Source: Bacillota bacterium (GTDB lineage: Bacteria; Bacillota; Clostridia; Lachnospirales; Lachnospiraceae). Taken from it: a stretch of DNA of 64,000 nucleotides. Location: positions 100,265-164,264 of the forward strand of contig JAEYJO010000080.1 of the NCBI GenBank assembly GCA_023408815.1, in the 5' to 3' direction. Positions 33,551 through 41,922 of the stretch are shown here, piece by piece. The translations under genes were made by a program, and so were the position numbers. Each line of letters begins with the position of its first letter. The first letter of the stretch is position 1. The notes below the pieces were generated by a model that saw only the letters and a program-made list of their open reading frames with translations, had not been told where the DNA came from and did no database searches.

Positions 33551-34450
33551 ATGGATAAAGATATGACAGAGGTGTTAAAAAAGGCAGAAGTGCTGATAGA
33601 GGCCCTTCCCTACATACAGCGGTTTAACCGCAAGGTAATCGTTGTAAAGTACGGCGGCAGCGCCATGAGCAACGAGGAGCTTCAAAAGAACGTGATCAAA
33701 GATGTTACCCTGCTCAAGCTCGTGGGCTTTAAGCCGATCATCGTACACGGCGGCGGAAAAGAAATCAGCCGTTGGGTAGGAAAGGTAGGAAAAGAAGCGG
33801 AGTTCGTAAACGGCCTTCGTGTTACTGACGAGGAGACCATGGAAATCGCAGAAATGGTCTTGTCTAAAGTAAACAAAAGCCTTGTAACAATGGTTCAGGA
33901 GCTGGGCGTAAGAGCAGTGGGCATCAGCGGCAAAGATGCCGGTCTCTTAAAAGTAGACCGTAAATATTCGGACGGCAGAGACATCGGCTTTGTAGGAGAC
34001 ATCAAAGAAGTCGATCCCGATTTGTTATACGATTTACTGGAAAAAGATTTCATCCCGATCGTAGCGCCTATAGGTCTGGACGACAATTTCCAGACTTACA
34101 ACATCAATGCTGATGATGCGGCATGTGCTATCGCAAAAGCTGTACATGCGGAGAAACTGGCTTTCCTTACTGATATAGAAGGCATCTACAAAGATATCAA
34201 TGACAAGACCTCCTTCATGTCTCGCATGAAAGCATCTGAAGCGGATAAACTCATTGAAGACGGCTTTATAGGCGGCGGCATGCTCCCCAAACTGGCAAAC
34301 TGCACCTCTGCAATAAGAAACGGGGTGAACAGAGTCCACATTTTAGATGGAAGAATTCCACACTGCCTGCTTCTTGAAATTTTCACCTATCACGGAGTAG
34401 GAACCGCGATTCTCCACGATGACGATCAGAACAGCGATATGCCTCTGTAA
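33551..34450 (+). CDS. argB: Acetylglutamate kinase
   Basis: 299 aa amino-acid-kinase fold: VVKYGGSAM, IVHGGGKEI, and a long N-terminal helix (KKAEVLIEALPYIQRF) characteristic of hexameric, arginine-inhibited enzymes. GAAAGGAG lies upstream. Followed by a GTTACTG palindrome before argD. Confidence 0.97.
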   Translation: MDKDMTEVLKKAEVLIEALPYIQRFNRKVIVVKYGGSAMSNEELQKNVIKDVTLLKLVGFKPIIVHGGGKEISRWVGKVGKEAEFVNGLRVTDEETMEIAEMVLSKVNKSLVTMVQELGVRAVGISGKDAGLLKVDRKYSDGRDIGFVGDIKEVDPDLLYDLLEKDFIPIVAPIGLDDNFQTYNINADDAACAIAKAVHAEKLAFLTDIEGIYKDINDKTSFMSRMKASEADKLIEDGFIGGGMLPKLANCTSAIRNGVNRVHILDGRIPHCLLLEIFTYHGVGTAILHDDDQNSDMPL

Positions 34451-34454
34451 AGCG

Positions 34455-34480
34455 GTTACTGTTTACTCCGTTACAGTAAC
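34455..34480. repeat. GTTACTG...CAGTAAC dispersed palindrome between argB and argD
   Basis: 26 bp, arms GTTACTGT and ACAGTAAC, beginning 4 bp after the argB stop. It interrupts an otherwise compact operon without a T run. Confidence 0.75.
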
Positions 34481-34516
34481 GTAAAATGTTCCTCAAAAAG
34501 AAAGGAAGCCCCAATC

Positions 34517-35713
34517 ATGAATCAGCCAGGAATGAAAGAATATATCGAAGACGCCGAAAAAGCGCTTCTTCATACATACAACAGATACCAGATCGTACTC
34601 GATAAAGGTGAGGGTGTCCACCTCTATGACATCGAAGGAAAGAAATATCTTGATTTCGTTTCAGGAATCGGAGTATTTGCTCTCGGATACCACAACAAAG
34701 CTTACAACGATGCTTTGAAAGAGCAAATCGACAAGCTCATCCATACGTCGAACTATTATTACAACGTGCCTGCAATAGAAGCGGCCAAAAAGATAAAGGA
34801 CGTTTCCGGAATGGACCGGGTATTTTTTACCAACAGCGGAACCGAGGCGGTGGAGGGCGCAATTAAGGCGGCCAGAAAATATGCTTATTTAAAGGATGGC
34901 ACCACAGATCATGAAATAATTGCCATGGAGCATTCTTTTCACGGAAGGACAATGGGGGCGCTCTCCATAACCGGAACCCCGAAATACAGAGAAGCATTTC
35001 AGCCCATGATAGGAAATATAAAGTTCGCGCAGATGAATAATTTCGAAAGTGTAAAAAACCTTGTAACCGATAAAACCTGTGCCATTATATTCGAAACCAT
35101 ACAAGGCGAGGGTGGTATCTATCCCGCAGAGAAAGAATTTATGGAGCAGATAAAGGTTCTTTGCGAGGAAAAAGATATCCTTTTGATTCTCGATGAAATC
35201 CAGTGCGGAATGGGACGTACCGGAGCGATGTATGCTTGGCAGCACTACGGCGTAAAGCCCGATATCATGATGACTGCGAAGGCTTTAGGCGGCGGCGTTC
35301 CGGTGGGGGCGTTTCTTATGACAGAGCGCGTTGCCAAGCAATCTCTGACCAGCGGGGACCATGGAACGACTTACGGAGGAAATCCTCTTGCAGCCGCCGC
35401 AATTAATAAAGTGCTTGATTTATTTGAGGAGTACCATATAATAGAAAATGTGAATTCGGTTGCACCTTATTTGGAAAGGAAGCTGGATGAGCTGGTAGAA
35501 AAATATGATTTTATTAAGACGCGGCGCGGTGCCGGTTTCATGCAGGGACTCGAATTTATGAAGCCTGTGGGTGAGACTATCGAAAAGGCGCTGGATAACG
35601 GTTTGATTTTGATAAATGCAGGAACAAATATTATCCGCTTCGTACCGCCTCTTATTACAACGAAAGAGGACGTAGACGATATGATTGCCATATTGGAACG
35701 GAGCCTTTCATAA
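34517..35713 (+). CDS. argD: Acetylornithine aminotransferase
   Basis: 398 aa class-III PLP transaminase: FTNSGTEAVEGAIKAARKYA, HSFHGRTMGALS, LDEIQCGMGRTG, and the PLP Lys in TAKALGGGVP. Makes N-acetylornithine from the semialdehyde and glutamate. GGAAG site upstream. Last gene of the arginine operon; no argF, argH or carAB in the window. Confidence 0.96.
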   Translation: MNQPGMKEYIEDAEKALLHTYNRYQIVLDKGEGVHLYDIEGKKYLDFVSGIGVFALGYHNKAYNDALKEQIDKLIHTSNYYYNVPAIEAAKKIKDVSGMDRVFFTNSGTEAVEGAIKAARKYAYLKDGTTDHEIIAMEHSFHGRTMGALSITGTPKYREAFQPMIGNIKFAQMNNFESVKNLVTDKTCAIIFETIQGEGGIYPAEKEFMEQIKVLCEEKDILLILDEIQCGMGRTGAMYAWQHYGVKPDIMMTAKALGGGVPVGAFLMTERVAKQSLTSGDHGTTYGGNPLAAAAINKVLDLFEEYHIIENVNSVAPYLERKLDELVEKYDFIKTRRGAGFMQGLEFMKPVGETIEKALDNGLILINAGTNIIRFVPPLITTKEDVDDMIAILERSLS

Positions 35714-35732
35714 ACACGGAGGATTAAGATGA

Positions 35733-37334
35733 ATGAGTCTTAAAAAAAGACTTCTGGGAACGGCAGTGCTTTTGTGTGCGGCAGCAGCCGTTGCAGTAAT
35801 TGGTTTTTCAGGAAGAACCATCAGCCAGGAAAAGGAAGATACGATTTTTGCCAAAAAAGAAGATACCATATATTTCTGGTATGCGGACGAAGCGCTGAGC
35901 GATTATTTGCATAGCGCTGCGGTAGCTTATAACAAAGAGCATGGTGTCAGAGTGATTCCGGTTCTTTCTTCGGGCCTGGAATATCTGGAAAATATCAATA
36001 AAGCTTCCATTCAGACGGAGAACCTGCCGGATTTGTATATCATCAGCAACGATTCCTTAGAGAAGGCATATCTTGCAGGCCTTGCTTCCCCTATAGACGA
36101 AGGGAAGTGGGACACGATCAAGGAAGGCTATCCCGATGCCGCCAGACTGGCGGTAACGTATAAAGGAGAGGTGATAGGATACCCGTTCTATTTCGAAACA
36201 AGTGCGCTTCTATACAATAAGACTTATCTGGAGAATTTTGCCAAAGCTCAGATCGAGGCGGAAGCGGATGCAGCGCTGGGAGAAGAGGCGATGGCTGAAA
36301 TCGAGACGAATGAGCCGGAGGAATCGGCGCAGGAGTCCTCCGATGTTTCCCTGGATGAGGGAGATATGCCCGATATCACAGATGGGGGCACAGGGGAAGA
36401 GACCGTGGTAGATGCCGCTACGCAGGAAAAGATCGATGAGAGGATAAAGACGATTCTTCCGGCGACCATCGATGATATCCTGAGCTTCGCCAATGAATAC
36501 GATGCGCCGGAGCAGGTGGAAGCGGTCTTTAAATGGGACGTAACGGATATTTTCTATAACTACTTTTTCGCGGGGAATTATATGATCGTAGGCGGTGAAT
36601 CGGGAGACAGCACCGCAAACATGAATATTTATAATCAGGACGCCATCGATTGTTTGAAGGTATATCAGGATTTGAACCAGTTCTTTTCCATCGATACGAA
36701 GGAAATCAGCTACGAGGATATTATAGACGATTTCATCGCGGGCAAGATTGTATACACGGTGGCGACCACCGATGTTGTGGCTAAGCTGGAGGAGGCCAAG
36801 GCAGACGGAACCTTCGCTTATGACTACAGCATAGCGTCGGTGCCGGATATCAATGAAGATCTGTTGACGAGGTCTCTTTCGGTAACGAACTGCGTGGTGG
36901 TGAACGGTTATTCTGACAAGCAGGATATTGCGGACGATTTTGCGAAGTTCTTGACTTGTGAATATACCGATACGCTGTATGCGAGAACAGGAAAGGTGGC
37001 TTCCCGCTATGATGTGGATTACGGAAATATCAACCTTCAGGAATTCGTGAACGAATACGAGGTTTCCGTTCCCACACCCAAGATGATAGAGACGAGTAAC
37101 TTCTGGGTGGAATTAGAAATTGCCTTTGCACAGATATGGGACGGTGCGGATGTGAACGACAGGCTGCGGGAGCTATCGGAGAAAATTATGACGCAGATTA
37201 CCGGCGAGCCTTACACGGAGAGCGTTATCGAGGAAGCGGAGGAGGAGACCGAGGAAATCCAATATCTGGACGAGGATGCGCTGAGACAGGAGGCGCAGGA
37301 GAGCAGCGACAGTGCGGGGAGCACCGGCGATTGA
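35733..37334 (+). CDS. Membrane-anchored extracellular solute-binding protein (family 1-like), orphan
   Basis: 533 aa. The N-terminal hydrophobic segment (about residues 8-26) has no lipobox Cys, so the protein is probably signal-anchored or secreted. The body matches periplasmic sugar-binding proteins (TIYFWYADEALSDYLHSAAVAYNKEHGVRV...; LPDLYIISND; GYPFYFETSALLYNKTYL). Residues about 172-232 form an acidic, Glu/Asp/Ser-rich insertion between lobes, and the C-terminus is also Glu-rich. No permease or ATPase genes accompany it. Confidence 0.8.
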   Translation: MSLKKRLLGTAVLLCAAAAVAVIGFSGRTISQEKEDTIFAKKEDTIYFWYADEALSDYLHSAAVAYNKEHGVRVIPVLSSGLEYLENINKASIQTENLPDLYIISNDSLEKAYLAGLASPIDEGKWDTIKEGYPDAARLAVTYKGEVIGYPFYFETSALLYNKTYLENFAKAQIEAEADAALGEEAMAEIETNEPEESAQESSDVSLDEGDMPDITDGGTGEETVVDAATQEKIDERIKTILPATIDDILSFANEYDAPEQVEAVFKWDVTDIFYNYFFAGNYMIVGGESGDSTANMNIYNQDAIDCLKVYQDLNQFFSIDTKEISYEDIIDDFIAGKIVYTVATTDVVAKLEEAKADGTFAYDYSIASVPDINEDLLTRSLSVTNCVVVNGYSDKQDIADDFAKFLTCEYTDTLYARTGKVASRYDVDYGNINLQEFVNEYEVSVPTPKMIETSNFWVELEIAFAQIWDGADVNDRLRELSEKIMTQITGEPYTESVIEEAEEETEEIQYLDEDALRQEAQESSDSAGSTGD

Positions 37335-37438
37335 TTTAGAATTCCATTTTAGATATTCATTGAATATTTTTCCAATCATATGGGTAAGAATATCAGAGAG
37401 TAAATTTTTGAAAACTCTTTGATATACGGAGGACCCAT

Positions 37439-37870
37439 ATGATTGGATTTTTTATTGCACTTATTTCCGGCGCATTGATGAGCATACAAGGTGTCTTTAA
37501 CACACAGGTTACAAAGGACTCGGGAATCTGGGTGGCTAATGCCTTTGTACAGTTCACCGCGCTCCTCGTCTGCCTTGGCGCATGGTTTTTTACGGATAGG
37601 TCATCCTTCGGCGCGCTGCTGAAGGTTGAGCCGAAATATATGTTGTTAGGCGGAGCTATCGGAGCCTTCATCACATATACGGTAATTAAGAGTATGGATA
37701 TGCTGGGGCCTGCGCGGGCGGTAATGCTCATCGTAGTAGCCCAGCTTCTTGTGGCATATGTAATAGAACTCTTCGGATGGTTCGGCGTGGATAAACAACC
37801 GTTTGAAATGCGTAAAGTCATAGGGATGCTAATAACAATTGTGGGAATTATCACTTTTAAATGGAAATAG
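37439..37870 (+). CDS. YdcZ/DUF606-type DMT transporter
   Basis: 143 aa with five predicted membrane helices; begins IGFFIALISGALMSIQGVFNTQV and carries GARAVMLIVVAQ-like and GMLITIVGIITFKWK segments, typical of the half-size DUF606 family of the drug/metabolite superfamily. Probably acts as a dimer; substrate unknown. GGAGG upstream. Confidence 0.88.
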   Translation: MIGFFIALISGALMSIQGVFNTQVTKDSGIWVANAFVQFTALLVCLGAWFFTDRSSFGALLKVEPKYMLLGGAIGAFITYTVIKSMDMLGPARAVMLIVVAQLLVAYVIELFGWFGVDKQPFEMRKVIGMLITIVGIITFKWK

Positions 37871-37962
37871 GAACAAAAGGCACTTGTCAATGCCGGATAA
37901 TTAATTTACAATGAAATTACAGTCGCATAGAGGGGTCTTCTTCATACTATGGAAAGGAAACT

Positions 37963-38691
37963 ATGCGGATGAACAACAGAATAAAAAATAGGATAAAAAG
38001 CGATATCACAGCCGGAGCTTTGAGAAGGCTCCTCGGGCTTTTTCTTCTATTTCTTTGTCTGCTCTTTGCCGGAGGCTGCCAAAGCAAGGAGACGGTTGTT
38101 TTGGAGACAGAGGACCTCGTATACGAGGAGCCGGAAGCGGCAGAAGAGAACGGGCAAGAGGAACGTGAGGCTGAGGCGGTCGCGGAAGAACAGATGGAAG
38201 AAGCCCATCTGTTTGTACATATGTGCGGAGCGGTGCGTAATCCAGGAGTCTATGAACTGGAGAAGGGAAGCCGTATTTTTGAAGCAATAGAGGCGGCGGG
38301 CGGCTTTCGAGAGGACGCCTGTGAGAATTATGTGAATATGGCGCTGCAGTTAGAGGACGGTTGGAAAATCGTCATTCCGACGGTGGAAGAAAGCGAAGCT
38401 GTGCTGGCCGCGGAGGGCACATCAGAAGCTGTTTTTTCAGGCGGTCAGCCGGATGGTGCAGGTATTTCCGGTTCCGGAGTGAAGGAAGGGGAGAGCGGGC
38501 TTATCGATATCAATACCGCTTCCAAGGAGGCGCTTTGTTCTCTGCCCGGCATTGGGGGGAGCAGAGCGGACAGCATTATTGCATACCGGGAGAAAAACGG
38601 CGGGTTTGCAAAACCCGAGGATATTATGCAGGTGGAGGGAATCAAAGAAGGAATGTTCTCGAAGCTGAAGGATAAAATTTGCGTTAAGTAA
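37963..38691 (+). CDS. comEA: ComEA-family competence protein (SLBB plus helix-hairpin-helix), lipoprotein-like
   Basis: 242 aa. A signal segment ends with a lipobox-like FAGGC (Cys near residue 39). After an acidic linker comes an SLBB domain (about residues 85-145, HMCGAVRNPGVYEL) and a C-terminal double helix-hairpin-helix (LIDINTASKEALCSLPGIGGSRADSIIAYRE) that binds double-stranded DNA. ComEA receives DNA at the surface and passes it to ComEC, which lies 3.2 kb downstream. Confidence 0.92.
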   Translation: MRMNNRIKNRIKSDITAGALRRLLGLFLLFLCLLFAGGCQSKETVVLETEDLVYEEPEAAEENGQEEREAEAVAEEQMEEAHLFVHMCGAVRNPGVYELEKGSRIFEAIEAAGGFREDACENYVNMALQLEDGWKIVIPTVEESEAVLAAEGTSEAVFSGGQPDGAGISGSGVKEGESGLIDINTASKEALCSLPGIGGSRADSIIAYREKNGGFAKPEDIMQVEGIKEGMFSKLKDKICVK

Positions 38692-38739
38692 GGAAATATG
38701 CTTTAGATAAATATCAAAAAGGGGATAACGAGGTGTGAG

Positions 38740-39426
38740 ATGAGCAAAAGGGTATTAGTAGTAGATGACGAAAAATTGATAGTAAAAGGCATACGGTTCA
38801 GTCTGGAGCAGGACGGTATGGAAGTGGATTGTGCCTATGACGGCGAGGAGGCGCTTTCTTATGCTAGAAGTAAGAATTATGACATTATTCTGCTCGATGT
38901 AATGCTTCCGAAGTTTACCGGCTTCGAAGTGTGTCAGCAGATCCGGGAATTTTCCAATGTTCCGATTGTTATGCTGACTGCAAAAGGGGATGATATGGAC
39001 AAAATTCTCGGACTGGAATACGGTGCGGACGATTATATTACCAAGCCCTTTAACATTCTCGAAGTAAAGGCAAGAATCCGTGCAATCATGCGCAGGACGG
39101 AGAGGAAGGAAAAGGCGGAGGAAGCAGCGAAGATCATAGAGAGTAAGGATGTAAAGCTGGACTGCGAAGGAAGAAGGGTATATATAGCGGGAAAGGAGAT
39201 CAATCTTACCGCGAAGGAGTTTGAGGTATTGGAGCTCCTTATGCTCAATCCCAACAAGGTATACAGCAGAGAAGGCCTTCTGAAAATTGTATGGGGTGCG
39301 GATTATCCAGGGGACGTCCGTACGGTGGACGTTCATATCAGAAGGCTGCGCGAGAAGATAGAAGTGAGCCCGAGCGAGCCGAAATATGTGCATACAAAGT
39401 GGGGAGTGGGATACTATTATGCCTGA
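38740..39426 (+). CDS. OmpR/PhoB-type response regulator
   Basis: 228 aa. Receiver domain with phospho-acceptor Asp53 (ILLDVMLP) and conserved Thr/Lys, then a winged-helix Trans_reg_C domain (VDVHIRRLREKIE). Pairs with the histidine kinase 17 bp downstream. The closest style is PhoP/WalR/ResD; the exact regulon cannot be told. Confidence 0.95.
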   Translation: MSKRVLVVDDEKLIVKGIRFSLEQDGMEVDCAYDGEEALSYARSKNYDIILLDVMLPKFTGFEVCQQIREFSNVPIVMLTAKGDDMDKILGLEYGADDYITKPFNILEVKARIRAIMRRTERKEKAEEAAKIIESKDVKLDCEGRRVYIAGKEINLTAKEFEVLELLMLNPNKVYSREGLLKIVWGADYPGDVRTVDVHIRRLREKIEVSPSEPKYVHTKWGVGYYYA

Positions 39427-39443
39427 CTTGACGGGGTCTTATC

Positions 39444-40928
39444 ATGGAAATTAAGATAAAAAACTTACTGCATCAATTAAAAATTCTTAAGAGTCTTAAG
39501 GCACGAATCTTTGTTATCGTTTTTCTGATAGGCATTATTCCAAGCTTTGTCATACGCTTTGCCATATTGGAGAACTATGAAGACCGTGCTGTCAGTCTGC
39601 GCACCTCGGATGTGCAGAACCAGCTAAAGATTATAGCGAACCATCTGATTACATACAACTATCTTCAGGACACCTCCTCTGAGGTAATAAGTGCAGAGTT
39701 AGAGCAGCTGTCCAACCTTTACGACGGACGTGTGATCATTATTAATTCCAATTTAAAGGTAATAAAGGATACGTACGCAATCAGTGAAGGAAAGACCATC
39801 ATTTCCCAAGAGGTCATCAAATGCTTTAAAGAGGGCAAGGGCGTAACTAACTATGACAGAGAGAATGGGTATATCGAAATGACTACCCCTATCATAGAGA
39901 CGCCTGGCGGGGTGGAAGCGGAGACCGGAGCCACAAAGGCTCCTGATATCGTAAGCGGAGTGATGCTGACGGGCGTTTCCACGGACAGCATTATGACAAC
40001 CATGGATATCTTGAATAGAAAAGCGTCGATTATGGGCATTCTTCTGATGTTCATCATCTTTGTCATCGCGATGATATTGTCCAATGTGCTGATAAAGCCT
40101 TTCGACCGCGTAACAAAAGCGATCAGTGAGGTAAAGGAGGGGTTTACGGACGAACCCGTTTCCGTATCCGATTATCTGGAAACGGAGCATATCGTGGATG
40201 CCTTCAATCAGCTGATAAACCGGATGAAGGTACTCGATACCTCCAGGCAGGAATTCGTTTCCAACGTGTCACATGAGCTGAAAACCCCTATCACTTCCAT
40301 GAAGGTGCTGGCGGATTCTCTTTTGACTCAGGAGGAAGTGCCTGCGCAGCTGTATCGGGAATTTTTGGTGGACATTGCGGCAGAAATAGACAGAGAGGAC
40401 AAGATTATCAATGATTTGCTTGCTCTCGTAAAGATGGACAAAAAGGCATCGTCTTTAAATATCAGCGTGGTGGATATCAATGCGCTGACGGAAATCATAT
40501 TGAAGCGCCTTCGCCCCATAGCGAGAAAGCGCGATATCGAGGTAGTATTCGAAAGTAAACGTCCGGTTGTGGCCGAGGTGGACGAGGTAAAGCTCACGCT
40601 CATCATTACTAATCTGGTGGAAAATGCCATTAAGTACAACAATGAGCAGGGCTGGGTAAAGGTAATACTGGATGCGGATTACCAGTTTTTCACGTTGGAT
40701 ATCATGGACTCGGGGATAGGCATACCGGAGGATTCCCTGGAGCATATTTATGAGAGGTTTTATCGGGCAGACAAGTCCCATTCGAGGGAAATCGGGGGAA
40801 CCGGGCTTGGGCTTTCCATCGCGAGAAATGCAGTGCTTATGCATCGAGGCTCTATAAAAGTATTCAGTGTTGAAGGGGAAGGAACCACCTTCACAGTGAA
40901 GCTTCCGTTAGGCTACGTTTCGGCGTAA
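39444..40928 (+). CDS. Sensor histidine kinase (PhoR/WalK style)
   Basis: 494 aa. Membrane helix at about residues 20-42, an extracytoplasmic sensor domain (about 43-185), second helix (about 192-214), HAMP linker, HisKA with phospho-acceptor His277 (NVSHELKTPITSMK), and an HATPase domain with N box (NLVENAIKYN), G1 (DSGIGIP) and G2 (GGTGLGLSI). Cognate of the preceding regulator. Confidence 0.95.
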   Translation: MEIKIKNLLHQLKILKSLKARIFVIVFLIGIIPSFVIRFAILENYEDRAVSLRTSDVQNQLKIIANHLITYNYLQDTSSEVISAELEQLSNLYDGRVIIINSNLKVIKDTYAISEGKTIISQEVIKCFKEGKGVTNYDRENGYIEMTTPIIETPGGVEAETGATKAPDIVSGVMLTGVSTDSIMTTMDILNRKASIMGILLMFIIFVIAMILSNVLIKPFDRVTKAISEVKEGFTDEPVSVSDYLETEHIVDAFNQLINRMKVLDTSRQEFVSNVSHELKTPITSMKVLADSLLTQEEVPAQLYREFLVDIAAEIDREDKIINDLLALVKMDKKASSLNISVVDINALTEIILKRLRPIARKRDIEVVFESKRPVVAEVDEVKLTLIITNLVENAIKYNNEQGWVKVILDADYQFFTLDIMDSGIGIPEDSLEHIYERFYRADKSHSREIGGTGLGLSIARNAVLMHRGSIKVFSVEGEGTTFTVKLPLGYVSA

Positions 40929-40961
40929 GCAGCGCATAAAAGAAAATGCGAGGAGAAGGGA

Positions 40962-41894
40962 ATGAAGAAAAAGTTAATATTTATGCTCATGATTATCTGT
41001 TTATTTTTAACAGCGTCCTGCGGAGGAGAAGAGCAGGTGGATAAGAGCAGAATATATAAGATTTATGATATAAATAAAGATGAAACAAAGATTTTTTCCA
41101 ATGAATACGTAGCGGAGAACACGGGAGAGGAGGCGCTGATCGACGAGCTGCTGACACAGCTTGCCGCTACTCCGGAAAAGCTGGAATACAAGGCTCCTCT
41201 TGCCGGAGAATTCAAGCTGCTAAGCTATTCTGTAGAGGAGGGGCAGCTCATTCTCAACTTCGATGAACATTATAAGGAGCAGCCGGTTACGACAGAGGTT
41301 CTGGTACGTGCGGCAATCGTCAGGACGATGACGCAGATAGAGGGAATCGACTATGTTTCTTTTTATGTGAAAAACGATCCTTTAACAGATCGGGACGGGA
41401 ATGTGTTGGGGACGATGTCTGCAGATACGTTTGTGGATAATTCGGGAAGTGAAATCAATGCCTATGAAAAGGCGACGCTTCGACTTTATTTTGCTAATAA
41501 AGAGGGCAATAGGCTGACAGAGACGAATCGAAAGCTCGTTTATAATACGAATATTTCCATGGAGAAGCTCATCGTCGAGCAGCTCATCAACGGCCCCAGC
41601 GAGCAGGTAAAGGGAGAGGTTTATCCCACGATCAACCCTGATACGAAGATTATAAGCGTTATGGTAAAGGATGGAACGTGTTATGTAAACTTAAGCGAGA
41701 ATTTTTTAACTACGGCAGGTAATGTGACCTCCGATGTAACGATATATTCCATCGCTAATTCCCTTGTGGAATTGCCCAATGTGAATAAGGTGCAGATCGC
41801 GGTGGAAGGAGAGACGAATATTATGTTTCGTGAAAATACCAGCCTCGTTACTTTGTTCGAGAGGAATCTGGACATCGTTACGCCGGCGGAGTAG
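40962..41894 (+). CDS. GerMN-domain lipoprotein
   Basis: 310 aa. Lipobox at LTASC (Cys near residue 20). Two GerMN domains (about residues 50-155 and 165-300), each with a LIDELLTQL / LIVEQLINGP start and the pattern of a sporulation and spore germination domain (GTCYVNLSENF). In B. subtilis GerM supports the SpoIIIAH-SpoIIQ engulfment complex. Here it follows a two-component system and precedes comEC, so it may instead be an envelope protein linked to that system. Confidence 0.88.
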   Translation: MKKKLIFMLMIICLFLTASCGGEEQVDKSRIYKIYDINKDETKIFSNEYVAENTGEEALIDELLTQLAATPEKLEYKAPLAGEFKLLSYSVEEGQLILNFDEHYKEQPVTTEVLVRAAIVRTMTQIEGIDYVSFYVKNDPLTDRDGNVLGTMSADTFVDNSGSEINAYEKATLRLYFANKEGNRLTETNRKLVYNTNISMEKLIVEQLINGPSEQVKGEVYPTINPDTKIISVMVKDGTCYVNLSENFLTTAGNVTSDVTIYSIANSLVELPNVNKVQIAVEGETNIMFRENTSLVTLFERNLDIVTPAE

Positions 41895-41922
41895 GTGAGC
41901 AGTTTATAGAAGGAGGAGGTTT

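Noticed and set aside
37173..37379. Antisense frame at the 3' end of the solute-binding protein gene
   Set aside because: Shadow of the Glu-rich C-terminus; no independent evidence.
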